Shown: piece after piece, positions 1 to 8,826 of the stretch
Layout of the letters: every line of letters begins with the position of its first letter
Position numbering within the stretch: the first letter of the stretch is position 1
Origin: Dorea_A amylophila
Lineage (GTDB): Bacteria > Bacillota > Clostridia > Lachnospirales > Lachnospiraceae
DNA: 64,000 bases
Reading direction: 5' to 3'
Assembly: GCF_025567265.1 (NCBI RefSeq)
Contig: NZ_JAOQJW010000014.1
Location: 1 to 64,000 of the forward strand
The notes under the pieces: generated by a model
What the model was told of the DNA's origin: nothing
Seen by the model: the letters and a program-made list of their open reading frames with translations, nothing else
Databases searched by the model: none
Position numbers and translations under genes: made by a program

Positions 1-2031
1 TCAAAATATCCCCTTTCCAACTACCAGCTTGATTTTTATGTGGATAATAGCTGGTCGTGGCTTCCGTGGAACTGGCTGGACGGTATCGGAAAATCGGTGC
101 AATACGGGCTTTACTGCATTACCAACTTTGTCTGGACGATAAGCCTTTATTTAAGCAATGCTACGGGCTATGTGGTGCAGGAAGCCTACAAACTTGATTT
201 TATTAACGATATGGCAGACAGTATCGGAAAAAGCATACAGACCCTTGCAGGTGTAACACAGAACGGCTTTTCTTCTACGGGCTTCTATATCGGTTTTCTG
301 CTTCTCATTATCTTAGTGGTGGGACTTTATGTTGCCTATACGGGACTGATAAAAAGAGAAACCAGCAAGGCACTTCACGCCGTTATCAACTTTGTGGTGG
401 TATTCGTGTTGTCTGCTTCATTTATTGCCTATGCTCCCGATTACATCAAAAAGATAAATGAGTTTTCATCAGACATCAGTACCGCTTCACTTGACTTGGG
501 AACAAAAATCATGCTCCCCAACTCTGACAGCGAGGGCAAGGACAGCGTGGACTTGATACGGGACAGCTTATTTTCCATTCAAGTGGAACAGCCGTGGTTA
601 CTCTTACAATTCGGGAACAGCAACGCAGAGGAAATCGGGACAGACCGTGTGGAAGCTCTCGTATCGGCAAGCCCAGAGGACGAGGACGGCAAGACCAGAG
701 AGGAAGTCGTGAAAACAGAAATCGAGGACAACGACAACAACAATCTGACGATACCGCAGGTCGTGAACCGTTTAGGCATGGTGTTCTTCCTATTGTTTTT
801 TAACCTAGGGATAACGATATTTGTATTCTTGCTTACGGGCATGATGTTATTTAGCCAGATACTTTTTATTATCTTCGCTATGTTTCTGCCTATCAGTTTT
901 CTACTCTCCATGATACCGAGTTATGAAAGCATGGCAAAGCAGGCAATCGTAAGGGTGTTTAATACCATAATGACACGGGCAGGAATAACGCTCATTGTAA
1001 CGGTGGCGTTCAGCATTTCCAGTATGTTTTATAACATATCTACGGACTATCCGTTTTTCATGGTGGCGTTCTTGCAGATAGTGTGTTTCGCTGGTATCTA
1101 CATGAAGCTGGGCGACTTAATGAGTATGTTCTCTTTGAATGCTAACGACAGTCAAAGCATGGGACGAAGAATTTTCCGCAGACCATATCTATACTTGGCA
1201 CATAGGGCTAGACGTATGGAAAGACGGCTTGCTGGTGCGGTTACTGCTGGCGGTGTCGCTGGTGCGGTGGCAGGTAGCACGATTTCAAACAGAAAACCGA
1301 CAAGGAACACAGCTACAAAAGACAGTCGGGGCAATACCACTTCCAGCATGGGACAGCGTGCAGGCTCAAAGGTGGGTGCTGTCTTAGATACGAAAAATAA
1401 AGTGAAAGACAAGGCAAATGCTGTCAAAGAAAATATCAAGGATATGCCGACACAGACCGCTTATGCGGTGTATTCCGCAAAGGAAAAGGCAAAGTCCAGC
1501 GTGTCCGACTTCAAGCGTGGCATGGTGCAGGAACAGCAGTCCAGACAGACGGGACGATTGGAAAAGCAGGAACAGCATAGACAAAATATCGCTGACAAGC
1601 GTATGGAGCTTCAAAAGGCACAAGAAACAAGGCAGGCACAGCGAAAGGCTGACGGATCAGCGACAACGGGAGCTACCCGTCCCCATGAGCGACCAGCCAC
1701 AGCTTCAACCATTCCAAAGCCGAGTGTTGAAAAAACGCAGGAAGTCAAACGTCCTGCCACAGCGACCACTTCAAAAGCAAGCGAGCCAGTCAAGACAAAT
1801 GTTATCAAAGAGCGTCCATTATCTTCTGGTGCTTCTGATAGGAAAGCGACCCAGTCTGCACAGCCAGTACATAGGCAGAATGTAGAAAAAGTGGTATCGC
1901 AGGAAACACGCCAGAATTACACAAAAGACCGTAGGACAAAGGTTCAGCAGACGCAAACCGTCCAAAAGAACCAGCAGACAACAGAGAAAACTCGTAACCT
2001 TGTGATGAAGAAAGGACAGAAGAAAAAATGA
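1..2031 (+). CDS. orf15: Conjugative transfer membrane protein, Tn916 ORF15 / VirB6-like (5' partial)
   Basis: Polytopic channel component of the element's type IV secretion machinery, equivalent to ConG of ICEBs1 and functionally VirB6-like. The reading frame is open to the window's first base, so the N-terminus (signal/first membrane segment) is missing; a GTG at 40 is an internal codon in my view. Visible are hydrophobic segments around residues 90-140, 245-300 and 325-370 (counted from 40), then a basic, low-complexity C-terminal tail of about 270 residues rich in Lys, Gln, Thr and Arg, likely cytoplasmic. It overlaps the next gene by ATGA, so translation is coupled. Assignment rests on strong family resemblance in the first 400 residues; the tail is poorly conserved in the family. 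Confidence 0.9.
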   Translation, partial: SKYPLSNYQLDFYVDNSWSWLPWNWLDGIGKSVQYGLYCITNFVWTISLYLSNATGYVVQEAYKLDFINDMADSIGKSIQTLAGVTQNGFSSTGFYIGFLLLIILVVGLYVAYTGLIKRETSKALHAVINFVVVFVLSASFIAYAPDYIKKINEFSSDISTASLDLGTKIMLPNSDSEGKDSVDLIRDSLFSIQVEQPWLLLQFGNSNAEEIGTDRVEALVSASPEDEDGKTREEVVKTEIEDNDNNNLTIPQVVNRLGMVFFLLFFNLGITIFVFLLTGMMLFSQILFIIFAMFLPISFLLSMIPSYESMAKQAIVRVFNTIMTRAGITLIVTVAFSISSMFYNISTDYPFFMVAFLQIVCFAGIYMKLGDLMSMFSLNANDSQSMGRRIFRRPYLYLAHRARRMERRLAGAVTAGGVAGAVAGSTISNRKPTRNTATKDSRGNTTSSMGQRAGSKVGAVLDTKNKVKDKANAVKENIKDMPTQTAYAVYSAKEKAKSSVSDFKRGMVQEQQSRQTGRLEKQEQHRQNIADKRMELQKAQETRQAQRKADGSATTGATRPHERPATASTIPKPSVEKTQEVKRPATATTSKASEPVKTNVIKERPLSSGASDRKATQSAQPVHRQNVEKVVSQETRQNYTKDRRTKVQQTQTVQKNQQTTEKTRNLVMKKGQKKK

Positions 2032-3035
2032 AACTGAAACATATCGCTATCATTGGCAGTCTGTTTCCTATCCTCTTTTCTCTGGTGCTTTTCTTTGGTG
2101 TGTTGATTAGTGCGGACAGCGACGACGAGAACAGCAACTTTTCTTCTGGCATTACGGGTATGAATTTGTCCGCAGAAGTCTTGAAACATCAGCCTATGGT
2201 AGAAAAATACGCCAGAGAATACGGCATTTCCGAGTATGTCAATGTGCTATTGGCTATCATTCAAGTAGAAAGTGGTGGTACGGCAGAAGATGTTATGCAG
2301 AGTTCGGAAAGTCTTGGCTTACCGCCCAACTCTTTAGATACGGAAAGCTCAATCAAGCAGGGGTGTAAATATTTTGCGTCCCTGCTTTCTTCCTGCAAAA
2401 ATCAAGGTATCGACGATTTGAATGTAGCGATACAGTCCTATAATTACGGCGGTGGCTATGTGGGATATGTGGCTGGAAACGGGAAAAAGCATACCTTTAA
2501 TCTTGCAGAAAATTTTGCCCGTGAGAAGTCGGGCGGTAAAAAAGTAACCTACACCAACCCGATAGCCGTTGCGAAGAACGGGGGCTGGCGGTATGGCTAT
2601 GGAAATATGTTCTATGTGGAATTAGTCAATCAATATTTGACTGTGGCACACTTTGATAATGCGACAGCACAAGCGATTATGAATGAAGCGTTGAAATATC
2701 AAGGCTGGAAGTATGTGTATGGTGGCAGTAACCCGAACACTTCCTTTGATTGTAGCGGACTTGTGCAATGGTGCTATGGAAAAGCTGGTATCTCCTTACC
2801 GAGAACCGCACAAGCACAGTATGACGCTACCCAACATCTTCCGCTTTCGCAGGCAAAGGCTGGGGACTTGGTGTTTTTTCATTCTACCTATAACGCTGGT
2901 TCGTATGTAACCCATGTGGGAATATATGTGGGAAATAACAAAATGTACCATGCAGGCGACCCGATAGGATATGCAGACCTAAGTAGTAGTTACTGGCAAC
3001 AGCACTTAATCGGTGCAGGACGAGTAAAACAATAG
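2028..3035 (+). CDS. orf14: Bifunctional peptidoglycan hydrolase, Tn916 ORF14 / CwlT-like
   Basis: Cell-wall hydrolase that opens peptidoglycan for assembly of the conjugation channel. The 335-residue protein has one N-terminal membrane anchor (about residues 5-28), a lysozyme/Slt-like muramidase domain (about 50-205, likely catalytic Glu81 in QVESGG) and a C-terminal NlpC/P60 endopeptidase domain (about 212-335) with Cys242 (FDCSG), His296 (THVGIY) and His308 as the expected catalytic set. All key residues are present, so it should be active. ATG overlaps the orf15 stop; AAAGGA lies just upstream inside orf15. The order orf15-orf14-orf13 is the family standard. Confidence 0.94.
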   Translation: MKLKHIAIIGSLFPILFSLVLFFGVLISADSDDENSNFSSGITGMNLSAEVLKHQPMVEKYAREYGISEYVNVLLAIIQVESGGTAEDVMQSSESLGLPPNSLDTESSIKQGCKYFASLLSSCKNQGIDDLNVAIQSYNYGGGYVGYVAGNGKKHTFNLAENFAREKSGGKKVTYTNPIAVAKNGGWRYGYGNMFYVELVNQYLTVAHFDNATAQAIMNEALKYQGWKYVYGGSNPNTSFDCSGLVQWCYGKAGISLPRTAQAQYDATQHLPLSQAKAGDLVFFHSTYNAGSYVTHVGIYVGNNKMYHAGDPIGYADLSSSYWQQHLIGAGRVKQ

Positions 3036-3051
3036 AAAGGACTTGAAAAAT

Positions 3052-3954
3052 ATGTTTAAGAAGAATAAGAAACAGACAGAAAATGTCAAAGAAAAAAAGG
3101 TGCGTACTGTCAAGGTAGGCATACATAAGAAAACCGTGATTGCGTTATGGGTGGTGCTTATCGCAAGCGTGAGCTTTGGGGTATATAAGAATTTTACCGC
3201 TATCGACCAGCACACGACCCACGAAAAAGAAATCATTGAGCTTCGCTTGCAGGACACCAACGGGATTGAAAATTTTGTGAAGAACTTCGCAAAGTCCTAT
3301 TACACATGGAATAACAGCAAAGAAGCGATTGAAGCAAGGACGCAGGCAATCAGCGGTTATCTGACAAAGGAATTGCAGGACTTGAATGGTGATACAATCA
3401 GAACGGATATACCAACCAGCTCCACAGTTACAGATGTGATTGTGTGGAGTATCGAACAGTTGGGAACGGACACTTTTTCTGCTACCTACGAAGTAGATCA
3501 GCAGATAAAAGAGGGAGAACAGACAAGCAATGTGAAAGCAACCTATACCGTAAAAGTCCATATAGACGCTGACGGGGATATGGTAATCGTTCAGAACCCT
3601 ACCCTTGCACCAGCAATCGAAAAATCAGACTATGAGCCTAAGACACCAGAAGCAGACGCAAGTGTAGACGCTGATACTGTAAACGACGCTACCGCATTTC
3701 TGGAAACATTCTTTAAGCTGTACCCAACAGCGACGGAAAAAGAGCTTGCTTACTATGTATTGGGAAATGTGATTGAACCTATCGGCAGGGACTACATTTA
3801 TTCTGAACTGGTAAACCCTATCTTTATAAAGGACGGCGACAATGTGAAAGTCAAGGTTGCGGTAAAATTCATTGATAATCAGACAAAAGCGACGCAGGTA
3901 TCGCAGTATGAGCTTGTGCTACATAAGGATAGTAACTGGAAGATTGTAGGATAA
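3052..3954 (+). CDS. orf13: TcpC-family conjugation protein, Tn916 ORF13
   Basis: Membrane-anchored component of the conjugation apparatus; TcpC of plasmid pCW3 has a periplasm-facing pair of VirB8-like (NTF2-like) domains. Here a very basic N-terminus (residues 1-25) precedes one transmembrane segment (about 28-48), then two alpha/beta domains (about 70-190 and 205-300), the usual length of about 300 residues. The start is the ATG at 3052, placed 10 nt after GAAAGGA; an upstream TTG at 3043 would leave no spacing. It ends the visible transfer operon and is followed by a terminator-like hairpin. Confidence 0.9.
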   Translation: MFKKNKKQTENVKEKKVRTVKVGIHKKTVIALWVVLIASVSFGVYKNFTAIDQHTTHEKEIIELRLQDTNGIENFVKNFAKSYYTWNNSKEAIEARTQAISGYLTKELQDLNGDTIRTDIPTSSTVTDVIVWSIEQLGTDTFSATYEVDQQIKEGEQTSNVKATYTVKVHIDADGDMVIVQNPTLAPAIEKSDYEPKTPEADASVDADTVNDATAFLETFFKLYPTATEKELAYYVLGNVIEPIGRDYIYSELVNPIFIKDGDNVKVKVAVKFIDNQTKATQVSQYELVLHKDSNWKIVG

Positions 3955-3961
3955 ATGATAT

Positions 3962-3994
3962 AGCGTGCATTTCCTATCAGATTTGCACGCTTTT
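3962..3994 (+). terminator. Rho-independent terminator after orf13
   Basis: An 8-bp stem AGCGTGCA / TGCACGCT (3962-3969 with 3984-3991) with a 14-nt loop is followed by TTTT. It separates the transfer genes from the cargo. Confidence 0.7.
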
Positions 3995-4024
3995 ACAAAA
4001 CGACAAGAAAACTGTGCAAAAATA

Positions 4025-4052
4025 TTGACTTGTAATGACCGAATGCTATAAT
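4025..4052 (+). promoter_or_regulatory. Sigma-A promoter of the cargo small-gene cluster
   Basis: TTGACT at 4025-4030, 16-bp spacer, TATAAT at 4047-4052 preceded by TGC (extended -10). It lies 47 bp upstream of the 4099 gene and directly after the orf13 terminator, so the cargo has its own transcription start. Confidence 0.82.
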
Positions 4053-4098
4053 ATAAATGACAAGTGTACTTGGTATTATTTGAAAGGAGCGTTATATA

Positions 4099-4413
4099 AT
4101 GGATAAAGAAAAAATACTATCACAAAACAAAAAAGAGAATCTATATCTTGATGAATACGAAAAACATATTAAACTTCAAGGGAAATCTTTTGGCTTAATG
4201 TTTGTTTTATTTATCTGCATTTTAATTCTTTTCATTAAAGCAGTTTGTAAAGAACCTTACTATGACATAATGACAATTATTGGGTCTGTGGCATTTGGCT
4301 CTATGGGTTATGAAGCACATATTTCAAAAAATAAATCCAAATTTGTTATTGCTTTATTCTTTCTTCTATTTACGGGGTATTACTTTTATAAATTTTTAAT
4401 GGTAGGTTTATAG
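4099..4413 (+). CDS. Small membrane protein beside an XRE regulator (DUF6442-like)
   Basis: A 104-residue protein with a charged N-terminus (about 1-30) and three predicted membrane segments (about 32-50, 55-72 and 82-102). Its shape and its position directly upstream of a 69-residue XRE repressor resemble the DUF6442-type proteins that pair with small XRE regulators in Firmicutes; the family label is tentative. AAAGGAGCG lies 10 nt before ATG. Function unknown; modulation of the adjacent regulator is only an inference from proximity. Confidence 0.7.
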   Translation: MDKEKILSQNKKENLYLDEYEKHIKLQGKSFGLMFVLFICILILFIKAVCKEPYYDIMTIIGSVAFGSMGYEAHISKNKSKFVIALFFLLFTGYYFYKFLMVGL

Positions 4414-4414
4414 A

Positions 4415-4624
4415 ATGGACGAACATTTAATTTTGCGAAACAGATTAAAAACTGTACGAAAAGAAAAAAAATTATCACAAACAGAATTAGCTGAACTAGT
4501 CGGGGTTTCTCGGAATACAATTAGTTCTATTGAAACTGGACAATTTAATCCAACAGCAAAATTGGCATTAGTGCTTTGTATAGCTTTAGATAAAAAATTT
4601 GAAGAATTATTTTATTTTGATTAA
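4415..4624 (+). CDS. Small XRE-family transcriptional regulator
   Basis: A 69-residue protein that is almost entirely one HTH_3 domain: LSQTELAELVGVSRNTISSIE (about residues 21-41) is a textbook Cro/CI helix-turn-helix and the tail ends LFYFD, typical of stand-alone YozG-like regulators. It starts one base after the stop of the membrane-protein gene and is followed 14 bp later by another membrane-protein gene, giving a tight three-gene unit. Targets are unknown; self-regulation from the 4025 promoter is the simplest guess. Confidence 0.88.
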   Translation: MDEHLILRNRLKTVRKEKKLSQTELAELVGVSRNTISSIETGQFNPTAKLALVLCIALDKKFEELFYFD

Positions 4625-4638
4625 AGGAGAGAACGATT

Positions 4639-4968
4639 ATGGAATTAGAGGAATTGATTGTTGAAATAGTTATAGGATTGTTTTTACTTTTTACATCTTA
4701 TCAAATAGGAATAAAAGAGAATATTACTTTATTACATGGTTATCATTATACACAACTTGACCCTAAAGATAAAAAGGTGTTTACAAAAAAAATAGGAATA
4801 GGCACTTTACTGGTTAGTATTGGTATTCTTGTTATGCCGATTATCAATTTAATCTCTCATTCTGAATTAGGCTATTACATAGGTCTTATTTTGATTGTTG
4901 TAGGAGTGTTTTATATCATATTCATCATTGTAAAATACAACGGAAAACTTATTAGCTTTAAAAAGTAG
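4639..4968 (+). CDS. Small membrane protein, DUF3784-like
   Basis: A 109-residue protein with an N-terminal membrane segment (about 4-22), then the LLHGYHYTQLDPKDKK stretch (about 31-46) and two more membrane helices (about 52-72 and 78-98). The GY...D..K arrangement between helix 1 and helix 2 resembles DUF3784 proteins, which often accompany XRE regulators. Ribosome binding site AAAGGAGAG precedes the ATG by 8 nt. No catalytic motif; role unknown. Confidence 0.7.
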   Translation: MELEELIVEIVIGLFLLFTSYQIGIKENITLLHGYHYTQLDPKDKKVFTKKIGIGTLLVSIGILVMPIINLISHSELGYYIGLILIVVGVFYIIFIIVKYNGKLISFKK

Positions 4969-4983
4969 AATTGAGGTATGAAT

Positions 4984-5214
4984 ATGATAGGACTGAACAA
5001 AAGAGATATAAAAAAGGCATTGAAAGCTGGTGCAAAGGCTGGCGGTGTATCATTGGCTGATGTTCGGGCGGATATAGAAGCTACGATTGATAAAGCTATT
5101 AACAGCACCGACCCAGAAGTGCAGGCAAATTTCAAAAAGTATTTTGGAAATAAACGCCCTACACCAGAGGAATACATTTATACCATTACGAAAAAGACAA
5201 AGGTAAAATTATAA
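4984..5214 (+). CDS. Conserved hypothetical protein of mobile elements
   Basis: A 76-residue soluble, charged protein with a Lys/Ala-rich N-terminal helix (about 5-22), a conserved-looking acidic middle and a C-terminal Pro-Glu-Glu-Tyr motif. I chose the ATG at 4984 because GAGG at 4973-4976 is spaced correctly for it and touches the earlier ATG at 4978. No domain recognised. It closes the small-gene unit and is followed by a terminator. Confidence 0.65.
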   Translation: MIGLNKRDIKKALKAGAKAGGVSLADVRADIEATIDKAINSTDPEVQANFKKYFGNKRPTPEEYIYTITKKTKVKL

Positions 5215-5215
5215 T

Positions 5216-5271
5216 AAAAGGGTCGTGGAAATGCTTCACAGAATTGTGATCTGCATTATCACGGCTCTTTT
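5216..5271 (+). terminator. Terminator between the small-gene unit and the ABC module
   Basis: AAAAGGGTCGTG (5216-5227) pairs with CACGGCTCTTTT (5260-5271) through Watson-Crick and G-U pairs, with flanking A and T runs that make it potentially bidirectional. Confidence 0.75.
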
Positions 5272-5284
5272 ACTCTCTGTTTAC

Positions 5285-5327
5285 TTTCAAAACTGTAAGT
5301 GTAATTGAATACTGCCCTTGCTATAAT
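5285..5327 (+). promoter_or_regulatory. Promoter with BceR-like operator for the ABC module
   Basis: TATAAT at 5322-5327 is preceded by TGC (extended -10) but no -35 box at the right spacing. In the -35 area lies TTTCA-AAAC-TGTAA (5285-5298), one mismatch from the BceR-type consensus TnACA-N4-TGTAA. An activator-dependent promoter driven by the response regulator at 8167 is the natural reading; the consensus is from the family, the link is inferred. Confidence 0.6.
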
Positions 5328-5380
5328 TTAATTGTATTCCAAAACAAATAAATGTGGCAGGAAGAAAGGAGCGATTTTTA

Positions 5381-6151
5381 ATGGAACACATTTTAAATTT
5401 AGAGCAAGTAAAAAAATACTACGGGGGTAATTCTGGAAATATCACAAAGGCAGTAGACGGTATTTCTATGTATGTAGACAAGGGCGAATTTGTCGCAATC
5501 ATGGGAGCTAGTGGTTCTGGAAAGACTACCCTATTAAACTGTATCTCTACGATTGATACTGTAACCAGTGGACACATTACAGTCAATAATCAAGATATTA
5601 CAAAAATCAAGGATAAAGATTTTGCTGATTTCAGACGTGAAAATCTAGGGTTCATTTTTCAAGATTTCAACCTTTTAGATACTTTAACGATTGAAGAAAA
5701 CATTTCTTTGTCATTGGTAATCAACAAACAGAACCCTGCTGATATTGACAAACGAGTTCATGCTATCGCTGATAAATTGGGTATTCGTGATATTTTATCG
5801 AAATTTCCTTATGAAGTTTCTGGCGGACAAAAACAGCGTTGTGCTTGTGCAAGAGCCTTAATCAATGAACCGAAACTGATATTAGCTGATGAACCGACGG
5901 GAGCTTTGGACTCAAAAGCTTCCAGATTATTACTGGAAACAATGTCTGAAATCAACAAGAAAATGCAGGCTACTATTTTAATGGTAACACATGACCCGTT
6001 TAGTGCGTCTTTCTGTGAACGTATTTTGTTCTTGAAAGACGGTAAAATATTCAATGAAATTTTCAGAGGGGAAAAAAGCAGAAAAGATTTCTTCAATGAA
6101 ATACTGGATATATTAACCTTGCTTGGAGGTGAAGTGGGAAATGTTAGGTAA
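5381..6151 (+). CDS. BceA-type ABC transporter ATP-binding protein
   Basis: Energises a peptide-antibiotic resistance transporter of the BceAB group (bacitracin, lantibiotics, related peptides). The 256-residue protein has Walker A GASGSGKTT (about 41-49), Q-loop, signature VSGGQKQR (about 146-153) and Walker B LILADEPTG (about 165-173), then the switch His in THDP. An ATG at 5381 fits GAAAGGAG 9 nt upstream better than the GTG at 5354. It overlaps the permease by 11 bp. The exact drug cannot be read from the sequence. Confidence 0.92.
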   Translation: MEHILNLEQVKKYYGGNSGNITKAVDGISMYVDKGEFVAIMGASGSGKTTLLNCISTIDTVTSGHITVNNQDITKIKDKDFADFRRENLGFIFQDFNLLDTLTIEENISLSLVINKQNPADIDKRVHAIADKLGIRDILSKFPYEVSGGQKQRCACARALINEPKLILADEPTGALDSKASRLLLETMSEINKKMQATILMVTHDPFSASFCERILFLKDGKIFNEIFRGEKSRKDFFNEILDILTLLGGEVGNVR

Positions 6152-8108
6152 GTTAGCGTATAGAAATACAAAAAGAAATATTAAAGATTATTTGATTTAT
6201 CTGATAACCGTTACTGCATCCGTTTCTCTTATATTTGCTTTTAATTTGGTGGCAAGCTCTGATGAAATTGTAAAGTTATGTTCCAGTATGGATGCATTTA
6301 AGAATTCATTGTTCGCTGTAAATATCCTTATTATTTTTGTGATATGCTTTTTGATCAACTATACAACGAAATTTATGTTTGAAAAAAGAAGTAAAGAATT
6401 AGGAACATATATGCTTCTTGGCATTAAGAAAAAAGAAATTGCCCACTTAGTTATAATTGAAAATATACTGTTGGGAATTTTAGCATTTGTATTAGCTATT
6501 CCTATTGGCTTTTTATTCAGCCAGTTTGTGTCGTTAGTAATTGTAAACTTACTGGGTATTCCAAAAACTCTCTTTATTTCTTTGAATTTTGTTTCTATTG
6601 GACTATTGATAATTTGTTTTTTAACTATTTATGTTTTGGTTTTACTTAATCTATTAAGAAGAATAAGTAAAATGACGATACGTGATTTTCTTTACTTTGA
6701 TAAACAAAATGAAAAGAAAATGTTCCGTGACAGTAAAAAAAGAAATGTCATTTTTGTTTTAAGTATTATTCTTGGTGCGATTTCTCTTTTTCTCTGGAAT
6801 TCACGTTGTACTATGGATAATTTTAATAAGCAAGAAACACTTACCTATTTGATGGTGAGCGTAATCATGTTGATTATCAGCATTTATGGTATATCTACAA
6901 CTTGTGCAGATATGTTCTTGACTGTTTTGTTAAAGAATAAAAAAATGAAATATCAAAATGACAATCTGTTTGTAGCAAGAACATTTGCTTCTAAAGCAAG
7001 AACAATGAGCTTCACATTTGGTACATTGTCTATGTTGATTTTAACTTCACTGCTGGCTCTGAATTATTCTAGTATCAACAAAGCTTCGTATGATATCAGC
7101 GTGAATTTAAATGCACCATATGATGTACAACTCTTTGATGATAAGCAGGTATTTGATGAATATATTCGAGTAATTGAAGAAGAATATACGATTGATAATA
7201 CCATTGAGTACGACATTTATAAAGAGCCGAATCATCAGGTACAAAATTTCTTCCAATCAGAATATTATGATTTTGACCCAGTCTTGAAGTTAAGTGATTA
7301 TAATAGGTTACTAGAATTAAGAAAGATGCCGTTGCTTTCTTTAAATGATAACGAATACTATATAGTTACAAATAGCAAGTTTGCATATGAGGTTGAAGAT
7401 AACAAAGACATTGAAACTATAACAGTAGCAAATAAAAATTTGAAATTAAAAGGATATGACACTAAGTCTTATTGGAACTCTATAACTAATACTGGCAGAT
7501 TTGTTGTTGTACTTCCAGATAAATATGTTCAAGGACTTGAAGTATCAGAAAATCATTTGATTATAGATACAAAAGAAGAAACAGATGCAGAATTAGAAAA
7601 CAAGATAAAAGAAGATATGCAACATCAATTAGTAAAGGTTGATAAAAATGGAGAAATAAATGACGAATCGTATAGAGTAAATGTAAGAGGTGCAGAAATA
7701 GAACAACAAAAAGCAATGGTTGCAATAGTAGCCAGTCTGTTTATGTACATTGCATTTATCTTGATTTCCGCAGTAGGGACAATTTTGGCAGTTCAATCAT
7801 TGAGCGACTCTACTAAATACAAATATCGCTACTTGACCTTGCGAAGATTAGGAATAAATGATAAGTCGCTATTTAAGACAATCAGAAAACAATTATTGAT
7901 ATTATTTTGTGTCCCTGCAATATCAGCAATATTATGTTCTTTTGTGATGATGTCGTCATTGAATAATGTGTATCAACAAATTTTGGGAGATAAACACCTT
8001 TATCTAATCTACTTTGGCTTGAATTTAATTATCTTCTTCCTAATTTATAGTATTTACTGGATTGCAACGTATATTGGTTTTAAACGAAATATCAACGAGG
8101 AGAGTTAG
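6141..8108 (+). CDS. BceB-type ABC transporter permease (FtsX-like)
   Basis: Membrane partner of the ATPase, 655 residues. It has the BceB signature layout: four N-terminal membrane helices including the FtsX domain, two further pairs, a long hydrophilic extracellular segment (about 310-520) between helices 7 and 8 that contacts the peptide ligand, then three C-terminal helices. These permeases both transport and act as the sensor for a partner kinase. The ATG at 6141 follows GGAGG and GGGA; the earlier TTG at 6123 is unlikely. The two-component genes lie immediately downstream. Confidence 0.92.
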   Translation: MLGKLAYRNTKRNIKDYLIYLITVTASVSLIFAFNLVASSDEIVKLCSSMDAFKNSLFAVNILIIFVICFLINYTTKFMFEKRSKELGTYMLLGIKKKEIAHLVIIENILLGILAFVLAIPIGFLFSQFVSLVIVNLLGIPKTLFISLNFVSIGLLIICFLTIYVLVLLNLLRRISKMTIRDFLYFDKQNEKKMFRDSKKRNVIFVLSIILGAISLFLWNSRCTMDNFNKQETLTYLMVSVIMLIISIYGISTTCADMFLTVLLKNKKMKYQNDNLFVARTFASKARTMSFTFGTLSMLILTSLLALNYSSINKASYDISVNLNAPYDVQLFDDKQVFDEYIRVIEEEYTIDNTIEYDIYKEPNHQVQNFFQSEYYDFDPVLKLSDYNRLLELRKMPLLSLNDNEYYIVTNSKFAYEVEDNKDIETITVANKNLKLKGYDTKSYWNSITNTGRFVVVLPDKYVQGLEVSENHLIIDTKEETDAELENKIKEDMQHQLVKVDKNGEINDESYRVNVRGAEIEQQKAMVAIVASLFMYIAFILISAVGTILAVQSLSDSTKYKYRYLTLRRLGINDKSLFKTIRKQLLILFCVPAISAILCSFVMMSSLNNVYQQILGDKHLYLIYFGLNLIIFFLIYSIYWIATYIGFKRNINEES

Positions 8109-8125
8109 ACTTTTCTAGCTCTCCT
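8098..8125 (+). other. Hairpin at the permease stop codon
   Basis: AGGAGAGTTAG (8098-8108) pairs with CTAGCTCTCCT (8115-8125), an 11-bp stem with one G-U pair that includes the permease stop codon. There is no T-run, so it is more likely an mRNA processing or stability element, or a weak attenuator setting the ABC-to-regulator ratio. Confidence 0.5.
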
Positions 8126-8166
8126 ACTGTGAAATTATTATAATGATAAATCAAGGGGGTGTTGAA

Positions 8167-8826
8167 ATGAGAATAGCAATTATCGAAGATGATGAAATCA
8201 CTCGTTTGGAGCTTTCTAAATTATTGAACACACAAGGATATGAAACAGTTTTATTGACTGACTTTGGAAACCTGACAGATGAATTAAAGCAATATTCCAT
8301 AGAACTGGTTCTGCTTGATATTAACCTGCCGTATGAGAATGGCTATGAAGTATGCAGGAAAATAAAACAAGTCATGCCAGTACCGATTATCTTTGTAACA
8401 AGCAGAGATACAAATGCTGACGAATTGAAAAGTATTCAAGTGGGTGGGATTGACTTCATAACAAAGCCGTATGACACGCTTATTCTTCTTGAGAAGATCA
8501 AGCGTGCATTGCAGTTGTCAAACCCGAATAATTTCCGTGAGCTTGTCAAAAAAGATTGTACCCTTGATTTACATTTATCCATTTTGAAGTATCAAGAGCA
8601 AAGCATTGAACTGACAAGAAATGAATTTCGTATTTTGTACTACTTCTTTATGAACGAAGATAAAGTTATTAGCAAAGAAGAACTATTGGAAAAGCTGTGG
8701 AATGACAAATATTATATAGACGAAAATGTATTATTGGTTAATATGACCCGTCTAAAAAAGAAAATGAAAGAAATCGGTATTGTTCATTTATTGGAAAATA
8801 TACGAGGAAAGGGTTGGAAACTGTGA
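8167..8826 (+). CDS. BceR-type OmpR/PhoB response regulator
   Basis: A 219-residue regulator. The receiver domain has acidic pocket Asp8/Asp9, phosphoacceptor Asp51 (LLDINLP), Thr78 and Lys100; the C-terminal winged helix (about 125-219) contains LTRNEFRILYYF and ENVLLVNMTRLKKKM. It is expected to activate the ABC promoter when phosphorylated by the kinase encoded next. The ATG at 8167 sits 7 nt after GGGGG and is preferred over the ATG at 8143. Its stop overlaps the kinase start (GTGA). Confidence 0.93.
   Translation: MRIAIIEDDEITRLELSKLLNTQGYETVLLTDFGNLTDELKQYSIELVLLDINLPYENGYEVCRKIKQVMPVPIIFVTSRDTNADELKSIQVGGIDFITKPYDTLILLEKIKRALQLSNPNNFRELVKKDCTLDLHLSILKYQEQSIELTRNEFRILYYFFMNEDKVISKEELLEKLWNDKYYIDENVLLVNMTRLKKKMKEIGIVHLLENIRGKGWKL

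Noticed and set aside
579..911. 110-codon minus-strand frame inside orf15
   Set aside because: Antisense shadow of a conserved transfer gene, with Ser/Ile/Leu-rich composition and no ribosome binding site.
3962..4098. tet(M)-type leader/attenuator after orf13
   Set aside because: Only a simple terminator and a sigma-A promoter are present; no leader peptide or ribosome protection gene follows.
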